In this document: one piece after another, positions 21,790 to 34,300 of the stretch
How the letters are laid out: every line of letters starts with the position of its first letter
Position numbering within the stretch: position 1 is the first letter of the stretch
Source of the DNA: Trileptium ribeirensis
Taxonomy: Eukaryota > Nematoda > Enoplea > Enoplida > Thoracostomopsidae
Assembly: GCA_030248225.1 (NCBI GenBank)
Contig: JASANE010025072.1
Coordinates: forward strand, 1-64,000
Reading direction: 5' to 3'
Length of the DNA: 64,000 bases
The notes under the pieces: generated by a model
The model's database searches: none
Seen by the model: the letters and a program-made list of their open reading frames with translations, nothing else
What the model was told of the DNA's origin: nothing
Position numbers and translations under genes: made by a program

Positions 21790-23520
21790 TTTAAAATTTA
21801 ATTTAGTTTATTTTTCCTAATTTGCATATTTATCGTTTGTTTCACTCACTGGCTATGTCTAGTTTAGATTGTTTTTGTACTCACAAGTTAGTCTTTGGCT
21901 GATCTCTACAAGTTCGATTATTGTCTAGCGGAGCGTAGCATTTCTACCGGTTTTTTAATAATTAGTGTTTATTATCGGATTACCTAGCTATTAGCCTGCT
22001 CAGATAACTTATGTTTAGCGGCGGTTTTTGTTGTTTTAACCGAATAGTGTTGTTGAGTTCGGAAAGTGATATCTATGAGGTTTAGCGTTTCTCATTTTGG
22101 ATCTAGCCTATTAATGGCGGGCTTATGAGCTAATATATTGCGAAAGAATTGCGTAGGAGTCACCCATGGCTATATGATCTTGTTTGACCTGAATTGAATA
22201 ATAGAGTTAATTCTGAAGCTGCACAACTAGGTATTTGGAAAATCTAATATTTTAAATTATATTAATTCCCAAATAAAAATGGTAGGGAGTGAAGTGGCAA
22301 TAAGGATCATACTAAGGGCGATAGAATAAATAACCTAGGTTAGTAATACTTTAAAAATTTCGGCCCTTCCGTCGAGTAAGTGATAACCAGGGCTAGAGTG
22401 CAGGTGGGTCTCGAATCACTTAGTAGTGCTACTTGTGAAGTCTGGCAGCCAGCCGGGGTAAGTAGTACTATTCTTAAGAAGACCGGACGAGTAAGGGTTG
22501 GCTTTGGATTACCAAAATCTCCAGCACTCTATATATACCTACATCCAGGCAGCTAACCAGCCAGCCGGGGCCTAGGGATTGGGCAAAATTTTAACTGAAT
22601 AGTAGTCGTCCGCAGCTCTACAGTTTTAGTAACGTACTTTGGCAGCCAACCGGGGTCGGCTTGTTTAGCATAATTGGCTTTAGTTGCGTAAATCTAAGGC
22701 TTAGGATAAAGTAATCAAATACTCGTACAGTTGCCAGCCAGCCGGGGGCACTGTATCTACCAACAAGGGATTTAATAACGTGCTAGATAACCTAAACCTT
22801 AATCACTATTGCTCAGTCATACTTGTTAAACAATAGCTGTTATAACTTAGGGTTAAAAACTTAGGACCAAGTCGTAGACAGTTGTAACTTAACCTAAACT
22901 TAAAGTACTAAATAGGGATCGTCGACTATACTGAAATGAGTGGCCGAGTACCACTAGAGCAAATTAAAATCAGACTATGCAAGAGTTGGAAGTCAGACTG
23001 CAAAGGTTATACGTCAGGCTGCGTAAGGTCTAAAGGCCCGAATGTGCAAAACGTAGGATCAGACTGCAAGAGTGACCGGTGTAGGCGAGCGTGCGTAAAA
23101 ATACGGTACTAAAGAATAGTGCCGCGGCGTTTCAATACGAGTACTAAGAATAGTGCTTCGATTTCTGTACGGTTATCAGAAATAGTGCAGCAAGTGAGAC
23201 GGATGTGATAACAGTGCCTTAACATATTATCACTTTATAATAAACGTTCTATATACATGTCTGTGCCCAATTACCAGAAAATCGAGCAATTACAATCGAG
23301 CAAGGATTACGCCGCATTGCGAAATATAGGGCACGAGCACTGTTCGCGAAAAGCAGGACGCGCGCCGTATAAATCGTACCACCGGCATTCTACTGGCTAA
23401 ACCTCGAACCGCACAATCTTTCGGTGACGAATCCCTTCTCCTTTTTAATACCGAAAGCCGACATAAAGAAAAATCCCCTACCAATCCTTACCCCAAGAAA
23501 ACTATACAAAATAACAGTAG
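21790..23520 (-). repeat. Family A repeat, copy A2 (minus orientation)
   Basis: Array part at about 22370-22800, marked by repeated cagccagccggggg-type motifs; head at about 23250-23520 (ccggcattctactggc and accgaaagccgacat are the reverse complement of the A1 head). A short imperfect direct repeat built on cagactgcaagag lies at about 22970-23065. The next copy, A3, has the same order of landmarks about 2.2 kb further on, so A2 and A3 are tandem neighbours. Confidence 0.7.
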
Positions 23521-23659
23521 AGGTCCCCCAGGCTATTTGTTATATTTGTTAAGTGTTGCTACCAGGAATCCCAAGGTTCAGAAATCTAAATTTTGTTCAC
23601 TTCACAAAATCATTTATTATATGTTTACCCCAAAAACTCAACTTTTCTAAAGTCAAAAT

Positions 23660-25735
23660 TTGATAAATTTTAGTTAAGTTAAAAAACCTAATCTGTATAA
23701 TTTTTATTATTTTTGCGTATTAGCTAGCTTATGTTTAAGAAATTTAATTTAGTTTGGTCAGTTGGGTTGTGAAGTCGGAAGAGAAAGCCGTCTGAAGTTT
23801 GATCGGATGTTTATTATACATATTACGTTAATTTCTTTTAATGAATGTTTTCATCGGTAAAGATTATCTCGTTAGTACATTGCGTCAGCATGCCTATCTA
23901 GTTGCGGCGAAGTTACATATATTGTTTTTGGATTATTGCCAAGTGTATTAACGGTGCCCAAAAAGGAATTGGCGGTGCTGGATTAGAATTTTGAGACTTT
24001 TAACGTTGTTTTGTATTCTAAGTACGCTAAAAGAATTGCGTATAGCTGGCCTGTCCACAGCCCTCTGAAAAGTGAAGGGGGGGTGGAAACTTCGTTCGGC
24101 CCCCATGTTCATTCCTGGGGAAAATTAAACGTGGGGGGATAAATTTTGCTTAAAAATACTAAACATTTTCATATTTTCATTCATTTTTACTACGTGAATG
24201 TATTTTCAAGCTAAAACGGTATTTTAGCCTTATAGATAGTGGTAATTAGTGTTTAAAAACAATTTGCATACAAAAAACATAAATTTTCAGACATAAAACA
24301 TTTTTGGAATTAGTTGAACATGTTGCGTTTCGGTCGAGTGGGGGGACGCACAGGGAGAAAGTCTCACGAACATGGGGGATTTGGAAAGCGGGGGGCGGCA
24401 CACTCCCCCACTGTGGACAGGCCAGTATAGTGTCACACTTATGATTTGTGCCTTATTCCTAGTTTTCGTGTTGCGATGTAAAGAATTTTCCTTTTGAATG
24501 AAAAAGGCTTCACAAATAAGTAATATTAATACCGGTTAATAGTTGAATTAGTAATGTTATTTTTCCTTGTTATAAAAAAGTGGCTATAATGCTATTAGGA
24601 GCAATGTCGTAATAACAGATAATAGCTAATAATAGCTTACAATTTCGGCCCATACATGTAGAGTAAGCAATACCCGAGTGAGAGCGAAGGTGGGCTTGTA
24701 GTTAGTAGTGAGACTTGTTGGGTCAGCAGCCAGTCTGGGCGGCTCAGCAAGAAGTGCTATTCTTGAGAAGACCGGGCGAGTAAGGGGTGTGGAATCGAAT
24801 TACCCTCTCGAGCACCTCTTATCACAAATCGTACGATAAGCTAGCCAATCGGGGGCGTGTCTTTTGGGAAAAGTTCGACTGACGACCGCCACTATGCTGT
24901 TGTATTTAACGTGGTATGTCAGTCAGTCGGGGGCGGCTTGTGTAATATAACCGGCAAGTATTAGCGTAAATCTTAAAATCTAGGTTGAGGTAATCAAATA
25001 ACCCTGCAGTTGGCTAGCCAGTCGGGAATCGGTTGTATCAACTCACAACAGCAGTATTAGGTTACTAGCTAACCTAAATATAATCTACTATCGCTCAAAC
25101 CATAACCCACTAAATAAGGAACGTATTAGTCTAAATCTAAGAACTTAGGGTGAGGTACTCGTGCTGTTACCATCCAGTCGGGGGTAGTCGTGCCAACCAC
25201 AAAAAAGTGTCAAAGCAGAACGTAACCTAAATACAAAAATAATAGAAATTGGGATTACCGAGTGATCGAGTGGCCGAGTTTAGCAAAAGCAAAAATAGAA
25301 GTGGAACGAGTTGCTAATGGAGTTATAGTATAACCGAGAGTAGAAACTGTGCTAAAATAACCGGCGGACTCTCAGCGTAAAATAGCGGATACGGGTACTA
25401 AAGAGTAGCGTTGCGAACTAAACCACGGGTGTTAATTATTGCGTGTCTCAATATTTTATCATATCTTGTAATAAAATATTCTTTCCAATGGTTTGGTGCT
25501 TATTATATAAAACCGGAGTGACTAGAGCAGCACGGCGCCGCAATGCAAAATATAAGGCACGAGCACTGATCGTAATAGTTGCGTGAGCCAACGTACTTCC
25601 CCACCGGCATATATACTACCGGCCACACCTCGGACCACACAACCTTCGGTGCCGAATACCTTCTTTTTTAATTCCGATAGCCGTCATGACGGAAATACCC
25701 ACCAACCCCTACCCCAGAAACTATAAAATATAATA
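23660..25735 (-). repeat. Family A repeat, copy A3 (minus orientation)
   Basis: Same landmark order as A2: a tail with aaagaattgcgta, then atttcggccc, then an array with cagcca/cagtc...ggggg motifs and aagaccggg.gagtaagg (24640-25200), then a head at about 25500-25735. It is interrupted by the MITE at 24046-24425. Its proximal part is one half of the palindrome P1. Confidence 0.7.
24046..24425. mobile_element. MITE, 380 bp, perfect 15-bp terminal inverted repeats
   Basis: ctggcctgtccacag (24046-24060) and ctgtggacaggccag (24411-24425) are perfect inverted repeats, flanked by a 5-bp direct repeat, tatag (24041-24045 and 24426-24430). Inside each end are G/C-rich runs. It is inserted in family A copy A3. 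No open frame. The superfamily is uncertain: a 5-bp duplication would fit Transib or some hAT-like groups, but the ends are not diagnostic. Confidence 0.85.
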
Positions 25736-26513
25736 ATATTGAGCTGGAAATGATGGGTGTGGGGTTGCATAGTTATTTTTATGATGGCTATCGGGAATTA
25801 AAATGGGAGAGAATTCGTCACCGTAGATTGCGTGGTCCGAGATGTGGCCAGTAGCATGCCGGTGGGGATGCTCGGATGGTTGCGGTTCTTGCTTTTCGTG
25901 ATCAGTATCTGTGCCCTAGATTTTGCGTTGCGATGTGGTTCGGTTCTAGTCACTCCTGCTTAAAATAGTTGGGCACCAATAGCAAGAATGTTTACTAACA
26001 AATTGGTGTAAAATATTAAAACACGCGATTATCTAACCGCCCGTAGATTCGGCTTGTGGTACTGTTCTTTAGTACCGACCTTTTTAGATAACGCTAACAC
26101 TACAACGGTAACTTTTCTCCCTCGATTCTATCACAACTCGGGCTTTCGATTGTGTTTCACGCGTTTGTCCCTTTCTTTATTAACGTTAAGGATAGGTTAT
26201 GTACTATTTTACTACTCCTCTTGTGAGGTTTATACAACCGTCCCTGGTTGGCTACGAGTAATTAGTACCTAAGTCCTTAGAATTACGTTAATACCATTCC
26301 TTATTTAATACAATCGCACCCGGCTGGCTGGCAGACTGCTTAAGGTTTGAGTGATAGCGAATTAAATTTAACTTTGGTATTACTTTGATAGTGCTCTTTT
26401 GAGATGATACAACTCTCGGTTGGCTGGTCGCGTGCGTTAATTAAAACTGCGTAGTAGCGGTTGACTACTATTCAGTTGGATTTTTGCTCAGTCCTGGCCT
26501 TGACTGCCTGGTC
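25736..26513 (+). repeat. Family A repeat, copy A4 (plus orientation)
   Basis: The head begins at about 25745, directly abutting the A3 head in opposite orientation, followed by tcctcttgtgaggttt, a ccggctggctggc array unit and related text up to about 26513. It forms most of the left arm of P1. Confidence 0.7.
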
Positions 26514-27084
26514 TCAGAATGGTTTTGAGGAAGGCCTTCTCGAGGTGGTTATTCGAATCCACACCCATTACTCGCACGGTCTACTCGTGAATAGCATTTC
26601 TTGGTGAGTCGCCCCCGGCTGGTTGACAGCCCAACAAGTTGTACTAGTAACCATTGAACCCACCTGCACTACTCGCCATGGTATTTCTCACTCGACACCA
26701 TAGGTCGATTTTCTTAAAATATTACTAACTGTTATTAACTATTACGCTACCACAACCTATAAGGGTTTATACGTACATACGTACCTCTCTTCCCCATGAG
26801 GTATGCTGATTGAAATTGACACCACTGACATCCATTGAATGACTTCCTTTCGCCACATACCGACTCATGAGGAGAGCTGACCTCGCCAGTGCGAGGTGTG
26901 TTGAGAAAAAGACAATAGCTATTAGCGATTAGTGTAAGACATTGCATTTGTGTAGGCCATGCTTGGACACCGACCGCGCTGCCACTGCACTTTCAGGAAG
27001 TGCATTCCACAAACGAACGATACGATGAGGAAAAAATTTGATCGGATATCTAATCGTGGAATATCGATTGTCTGCAACGTCATA
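26514..27084. other. Spacer of palindrome P1
   Basis: Single-copy relative to the arms. It contains family A array-like text (gcccccggctggttgac near 26610) and, at its right side, the tail of a non-LTR retrotransposon on the minus strand that continues to 27098. Confidence 0.7.
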
Positions 27085-27098
27085 CTATGTCCGCGAGT
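26929..27098 (-). pseudogene. CR1/Jockey-like retrotransposon, extreme C-terminus of polymerase
   Basis: The minus strand reads TRGHSMTLQTIDIPRLDIRS and then NFF. After one frame change it continues FFPHRIVRLWNALPESAVAA to a stop at 26929-26931. TRGH...R...R..FF..R....WN.LP is the hallmark of the end of CR1/Jockey-type polymerases. Only the last 55 or so codons remain, as expected for a heavily 5'-truncated insertion. IPRLDIR.NF..HR.VR.WN is shared with the minus-strand element at 50005-50402, suggesting the same family. Confidence 0.85.
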
Positions 27099-27885
27099 CA
27101 AGGCCAGGACTGAGCAAAAATCCAACTGAATAGTAGTCAACCGCTACTACGCAGTTTTAATTAACGCACGCGACCAGCCAACAAGGAAGTTGTATCATTT
27201 CAAAAGAGCACTATCAAAGTAATACCAAAGTTAAATTTAACTCGCTATCACTCAAACCTTAAGCAGTCTGCCAGCCAGCCGGGTGCGATTGTATTAAATA
27301 AGGAATGGTATTAACGTAATTATCTAAGGCTTAAGGACTAGCTACAATTACTCTCGTAGCCAACCAGGGACGGTAAAACCTTAACCCACGAGGAGTAGTA
27401 AAATAGTACATAAGCCTATCCTTAACGTTAATAAAAAAAGGACAAACCGTGAAACACAATCGAAAGCCCGAGTTGTGATAGAATAGGAAGAAAAAAGTAC
27501 CGTTGTAGTGTTAGCGTTATCTAAAAAGGTCGGTACTAAAGAACAGTACCACAAGCCAAGAGAAAATCCGGGCGTGTTAGATAACTATTTAATATTTTTT
27601 ACACCAATTTGTTAGTAAACATTCTTGCTATTGTGCCCAACTATTTAAGCAGGAGTGACTACAAAGCCCGAACCACATCGCAACGCAAAATCTAGGGCAC
27701 CAATACTGATCACAAAAAGCAAGAACCGCAACCATCCGAGGCATCCCCACCGGCATGCTACTGGCCACATCTCGGACCACCGCAATCTACGGTGACGAAT
27801 TCTCTCCCATTTTAATTCCCGATAGCCATCATAAAAATAACTATGCAACCCCACACCCATCATTTCCAGCTCAATATTATTATAT
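27085..27885 (-). repeat. Family A repeat, copy A5 (minus orientation)
   Basis: Inverted counterpart of A4, in the right arm of P1: array text with cagccagccggg at about 27270-27285, then the head at about 27640-27885. Confidence 0.7.
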
Positions 27886-28369
27886 TTTATAGTTTCTGGG
27901 GTAGGGGTTGGTGGGTATTTCCGTACTAACAGCTATAGGAAAATTAAAAAAAGAAGGTATTCGGCACCGAAGATTGTGTTGTCCGAGGTGTGTAGCCGCC
28001 GGTAGTATATAGTGCCAGTGGGGAAGTACGTTGGCTCGCGCAAATTATTACGATAGGTGCATGTACCTTATATTTTGCATTGCAGCGACGTGCTGCTCTA
28101 GTCACTCCGGTTTTATATAATAAGCGCCAAAAACCATATGAAAAGAATATTTTATTACAAGATATGAGATAAAATATTGAGACACGCAATAATTAACACC
28201 CGTGGTATCGTTCGCAACGCTACTCTTTCGCTACCCATTATCCGCTATTTTTACGCTGAGAGTCCGACGGTTATTTTTAGCACAGTTTCTACTCTGCGGT
28301 TATACTATAACTCCCCATTTAGCAACTCGTTCCACTACTATGTGGTACTTCGTTCAGTTACGTATTGTT
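27886..28369 (+). repeat. Family A repeat, copy A6 (plus orientation)
   Basis: The head starts at about 27895 (ggggtaggggttggtgggta) and the copy is the inverted counterpart of the proximal part of A3. Truncated by the start of palindrome P2 at about 28391. Confidence 0.7.
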
Positions 28370-28392
28370 CATCGAGTCTGCGAATCTTAGCA
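28370..28392 (+). repeat. 23-bp direct repeat at left edge of palindrome P2
   Basis: The 23 bases 28370-28392 (starting catcgagtctgcg) recur exactly, in the same orientation, at 43247-43269, just outside the other end of P2. Confidence 0.9.
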
Positions 28393-31300
28393 TGAGGTTT
28401 CTAGTTTGTAAATAACCCAGAAAGATGGACCGAAGCGACGATTAAATGCATAATGATAATACAAACATCCAGTTGGACTGTATCCAGGCAACGACTTCGA
28501 CCGGACTAAGTGGATCTGAAGTTCATGAATCTCGATCCCGTATAAGGACACATGTCGTTGAAGAAACTAAAATTTGGATATGCACTACCATGTACCCAAT
28601 TTTTCGACCTTCTGTCTAAAATTGAAAGAACATATACTCAGACTGTAATTCACCTCGTGCAGCTCTATTTTATGATGTAATAAGGCTTTAGAGTTGATTA
28701 AGTTAGATTATTGAAGTATAAACCCTTGTGACAGTAAAACAGCGATTAGACCCTTTTTACTGGCATCTCCAAATCAGAAGGCCCAGGGTTCCCCCAGTTC
28801 ATGCCTCCAGGTAAATTTTAGCTTCCACCGAATGCCTCCAAATACTTTTTCGCCACTAAAAATTATCGAATATTTTGTATTAATGAACAAAAAATGTACT
28901 AATTTTTCTCAATTGAAAAATCCCCCAAATTTTACCTACTACAAGGCTAAAAATATCAATTATTTCTCTCTTTTAGTAAGCACAATTGCAATCCTTTGCC
29001 AAATTAGACATTTTTGACGTTTTCTGACCGCATTGCAGTACTTTATTTTCCCTGTGTTCATATGAGGACCTGTCAGATAAAGTGCAAAATCGCCTCCAGG
29101 TATTTTCGGCTCCCCATCCGAACTGACTGACCGTAGGATCCTACTTTAGTAGTTTTTAGAAGCCAGTTTTAGTCAGCATATTTTATTAAAGTGGATACTA
29201 CTGTGAACAAGGATATCCGGATACCATTTCATTTACGGATATTATTTGCGTCATCGGGATATCCAAATATTCTAACTTTGCGTCCGGTTCCAATTACAAA
29301 ACTTTACAAGTAGAGAAGCACAATCCCCTTCCGATTCGAATATGTCGATAAATCTGTTTACAGATCTGTTTTCCTTTTGTGATGGTGTTTTAGCGTTGAA
29401 TCCACATACTGTCGCTTTAGGCAGTCAGTTTTGGTAGACCAGTGAGACTAACGCACTTTCAGTGACCGACTCAGTGGAACGGAAAGTGGCAACCGCAAAA
29501 TACTTCCATTTTCAAACTATTTTCGTTTTTTTCTTGTGTTTTCATCGTAAACAAATTTATGATACGGCATTACTTACCTGCTGTATCTTCACGCAAGATT
29601 TAGAGTTAGTAATAACCTGCCGTTTTAATTTTTAAAAAAAATTTTAATCTTTGTAACCAAACAATCCGTCGAAATTTCGCTTCTGCCGGGCCTACCATCT
29701 TTTAAGCTTCAGTCATTTTAACTATCTACATTTTTGAATGCGACTTTTGGTGTAGCAGCTTGTTGAAACGGGGCGAGCGATGGAAGCAAGAGCTTTATGT
29801 GTATGATTATGGCTGGGAAAATAGTGAAAATTTTTGTTTGTCTGCGGGTGGATGGATTTTAACAAAATTTTGTATTTGTAATAACAATGTGTCCGTTTTG
29901 GTTAAAGCCTAGAAGCTTCATTTACCCCAACATCCGAGTAAAGAATGGCAAAAATGGTTTTTAATAGACCTTATCCAAGGCTGTAAACATGGGTACTAGT
30001 GTTTAGCCGCTTATATCTAACAAAATTGCCTCCAGAAACTATTACCATTTCAGAATGCAATTATTCTGCCTTATATAACAATATGGCAATATAGCGATAC
30101 TGCCGTTTTGCCTTTTCACTGGTTTTCAAGGTCTTTATGATCGACAAACTTCACTTCCAAAATATTGGCTTGCCTTTCGTTGGTTCAACTATATATTGCT
30201 TTAGGGAATATGTGTTTAAAATATTTTCTTAATCATACCATCTTGAAAAATTGAGGGATTAGGTAGGATTTTTTAGAATGATACCCTATGACGTTGCATG
30301 TTCCACTGAAGATTTCTAGATTCAAATAAGATGCTACAAACTCTAGCTTTTGCCCAAATCATGTATTTTTTTCTGCCGGCTGTTTGTACTAAACTTGCAG
30401 GTTGGTGGATTTTGCAGAATCCTGCATCTCCAGCTTCCGGTTAGTTGTGGCAGACAGCTATCTGGCACTCCCATCTAAATACCCTAAATATACCAAATTT
30501 GGGCTTTATAATAATATCAGGCTTTAATAAATCAGCCTTAGTATAAGCCTATGCTACAAGTATTGGTGCAAAAGCGTCTTATCAAAAGAACAATGTTTAA
30601 TTTATATCTCAAATCCTTATTATATCATAAAACAGAGCTGTAGTAGTAAATGGCATACAGTTTTTAAAGGTTAAATAAAAAGCTTGATATTATCCTATTT
30701 ATATGCCACAATTTTATCTGGATATGGTAGCACGTATCCCAACCCATCACTAGTGGACACTAATTTTAACGTTAACATTAATTTGCTTAAAACAACTCGA
30801 AGTATTTATGGTTCATGAGAGATTGTCAGAGTGCCACTGAAAAGAGCTGCTATAGACTAGACACGTGGCGATACAGCTCTGTGTAGCGTAAATGCTGTTA
30901 ACCTTCAAATTTAGTTAAAAAAGTTGGGTTTAAATACGTGAATTCGTCTAAAAATGAAAAATTGGATATTTGAACTTGGAAATTTCAGAAAGATATCACA
31001 GGGTACCGTTTTCAAAATTTGTCTAGTCCCTAATTTTCCAAGATCGTGTCAAAGATTATTGTCCGGGCTGCGACATATTCTACAAGCTTATGAAGCCCTT
31101 TGGAGCTTTTCCTGATCGAAAGATGCCTTAGCTCGCTCGATGCACAGAAATTTTTAAAATGCTCAAAATATGAGCAGCATTGTCAAAAGCACTATAGGCC
31201 ATGCAGAGATTGTCGCCATGAGCAATTTTGTACCCATGTCAGTTGGTTTTATATTAAACCACGACTGTATATTTTATTATGATGAAAAATGAACAAAATT

Positions 31301-34300
31301 ATGCACATGCATTGTATATACTGTAAATTCGGTATATATTTCTTATTGCCAGAAATCCGTACTTATTGCTGAAACTGTAGATATTTGCGACGGATAACTA
31401 CTGTTTTACGGCACAGTTTTTAGGATATTTGGTTAATAATTACGACAAATCAAACGAGGGTGAGATTCCTTGCGGAGCGAAGATGGAGCTTCCCGTTTGG
31501 TTGGCTGCTCGAATGCGCAATAGCAATACCTGTCCGTCTGTGGAGGTTCGAAAAATTACAAATATTTTCTATTTATAAAGTTTTCTGTGCCATTTACGCT
31601 TACATGTCGACAGTTGTTATTCACGGCTCATTCGTTGATTTGAGGATAAGAACGTTTCTATAACTTATATAGGAAATAGGTTAGAAAAACCCAAGTTCAC
31701 CGACAGCCCCAACAGTTGATTTACAGCACGTGTCAGAAATGAGGGGCGCATTTCGGGCAAGCGAATTGCTCGCTCGAGATTTCGAAACTATTTGAATTAA
31801 TAATATATTTATTTTTAGAAAACATTATTTCGAACAAGTCGCGGGCGAGAGAGTTATTTTTGCCGGGCACTGTATGTCTGAAATTCAAAGAACCGAGACA
31901 AGTCTCTCAGTAAAAAACAAATGAATAGAAACAGTTGCTTTGTTGTTTTGTATTGAGCATTAGCCGATGCTAATAAGCTGGGCTCTCCATTCCCTGAAAA
32001 TTTTGTCAGTGGTGGTGAACCGGCCCCTCCTGGTTACCAACCGGGTGTGGCTGATTTTGCCATGTGTCATTTTGCCAAGAGAAAACGGCTAAAAATCATG
32101 TCTGAAACGCTTGCAATGCGCTTTTGATTGATAGAAAAAGCTATTTTGTAGCAAATTTTGCATAAATTTACGAAATTTTGGGTCCAAGACGGAATTCTAG
32201 TACACAGATTGATCAAATTTTATGTGATTTGAGGTGTTTTAACCGAGCGGAAACAAAAAAATTTCGCCAAAAGGCGGTGAACTGGGGGAGCCCAAAATAT
32301 TGCCGGGGGCACATAGCCTTTGCCAAGGGGCACTTGAAAATGCCAGCTTCCACCACAATGTGGAAAGCCCAGCATTTAAGTCTCCAGTGTAGCGTCTGCA
32401 CCGCTCGGTTTAAGTGGAACCTGGGTTTTATGTCTGGTATTCTGATGTCAGTGTCAAAGAGAGAGATCATACTGTAACTTGATCGGTATTCCCGGGTTGG
32501 GCTTTGATAACAGTACCACTTATGTGCAGAAATGTTGCCGTGCTCGGGAATAGCTAGATCTCAAATTGAATGATGACGTGATATTGAACGGTAAAGAGAC
32601 AGAACCGGCTTTCATAGACTTAAGTTGTAAAACCTTTTCTCGAACTCAGCCAGGTCGGGGTCAGATACGGCTCTGTGCCACGAATGAGATTCTGGCCAAG
32701 TGCAGCCGGGAACTAATTGGAGAACGCAAATAAAACGCTTTATATTCTCAGTAGTCCGTATCGCCATCTACTGATCGATGTGTTGACTAGAAGACAAATG
32801 CCAAGCGGTAGATTTTAGTTATTAAATCAGTCTCGATTATGGAATGACGATATTATGGTGGATAGTTGAGCGTAATGACCTATCTAGAAGCTAACATTTA
32901 CCTCACCCACTAACAATGACATTGGAACATAAGCCTGCTCTTCAGGTGTGGTAATTAGTGTTTCTTATGGCTTATGTTGCCCCGCGTGCGACTAGGTGAC
33001 GATTACAATTACGACGTACGCAAAATAATGCTCTAAAAGTAGCGACAGGCGTTACGGAATCAATCGGGCGGCTGACTGCAAGTCCACCATAGACATACAT
33101 TTTAATGGGCCAATTTTGTATTAACGTTTAATGATTATCATTTACTACATCGCAATAACGCCCTGAATTCTCTGGACCTAAAAATGTGTCGACGGCCATT
33201 TCTTCAACGATGTCCCTGTAACCGTTAGAGCTATTATAGCTATTGTAGTCTTTACTGTAAGACCCTCTATATGTATGCACATGGTGTGCTGTAAGGTCAC
33301 GTTGGTTTCGATTGAACTGTGTTTTTTGAATGGACCCATGGACCCAAAACACTCATTGAGAACGTCCAAACCTGGCAAGGTCAGTTGCAGGTATGGGAAA
33401 TAGGTGTTAACTATTCTCTGTGAAATTTATGGTTTGTTGCGGGTTCCTAGTGCGATATATCGAAGTCGTGGTCAACCTGGTAAGTATATAGTCACAAACG
33501 TTCAGTAACAAGAGCAGGGATCCACAGTGACGTAATAATCGTCGCCGCTTTCAGATTTATGATGGATCGTCACGTTCTTCCGGTCTTGAAATTTTTTTAT
33601 TTTGTGATATGTGCTTAATTTATATGAACATGCTTTTGAATTTACAAAAATACGTATACAGCGAAAGAATAATGAATTCATTAAATATTTATAGTTAAAT
33701 ACGAATCCACACTGTTTCATAGAACTCTAAATTGTACTGATATGTTCCAGTCAAAAAGAAAACATAAAATTAATTTTGAAAATTCTTTAATGAAATTTTA
33801 ATTTAAAAAATAAAATTAATTTTTCGAATTTAAAACACTAGAAAAAATATAGTTTTATTTTTATTTAAAAACTGAAAAATGTTAAATTTTTATTTTCACA
33901 TTGTGCAAGTCGTACCCTAGCAAACAACAGTGGATCAATCATTAGCAATTGTTGGTTGCTTAGAATAATATTTTTTTAATCATTTTATCAACTGCGGCAC
34001 ATTTATGATTGCGATAATGGATATTTAATTTGTCAATAATAGAGTTGTTGTTATTGTAATAATATAATTATTGAAACAGAGGCAAAGCGAACAAGTTACC
34101 AATTAACACGTTCAAAGGGAAATCGTGGAAATTTGTTTTCTTTTATCTCTCGCTAGTCATAATAATTCATTTTCAGACAAACGAATTACGACAGATTTTT
34201 TTATTTCATAGCAAAAGTGATAAAGAGAGTTGACCGTTTGTCAGAAATAACGTTTGGATACGCATTTTTTTTTTCATTGCTTGTTTTACTTTTACAATGA

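Larger units (their letters stand above)
25293..28341. repeat. Imperfect palindrome P1 (arms about 1.2 kb, spacer about 0.57 kb)
   Basis: The left arm (about 25293-26513) is the inverted copy of the right arm (about 27085-28341). For example, gatgggtgtggggttgcat at 25754 faces its reverse complement near 27855, and ttggatttttgctcagtcct at 26478 faces its reverse complement near 27105. Each arm contains two family A heads joined head-to-head (near 25736 and 27888). The arms differ by substitutions and small indels, so this is an old or diverged structure. Confidence 0.85.

Noticed and set aside
29560..29710. Minus-strand candidate exon (MVGPAEAKFRRIVW with a downstream gtaagt)
   Set aside because: A stop precedes the donor and no partner exon was found.
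31460..31663. 67-codon open frame over the GINS3-like exon and its mirror at 39981-40184
   Set aside because: Different frame from the conserved GINS3-like reading; reads through the splice donor.
32178..32477. 99-codon open frame in the left arm of P2
   Set aside because: No motif; its mirror in the right arm is not preserved as an open frame.
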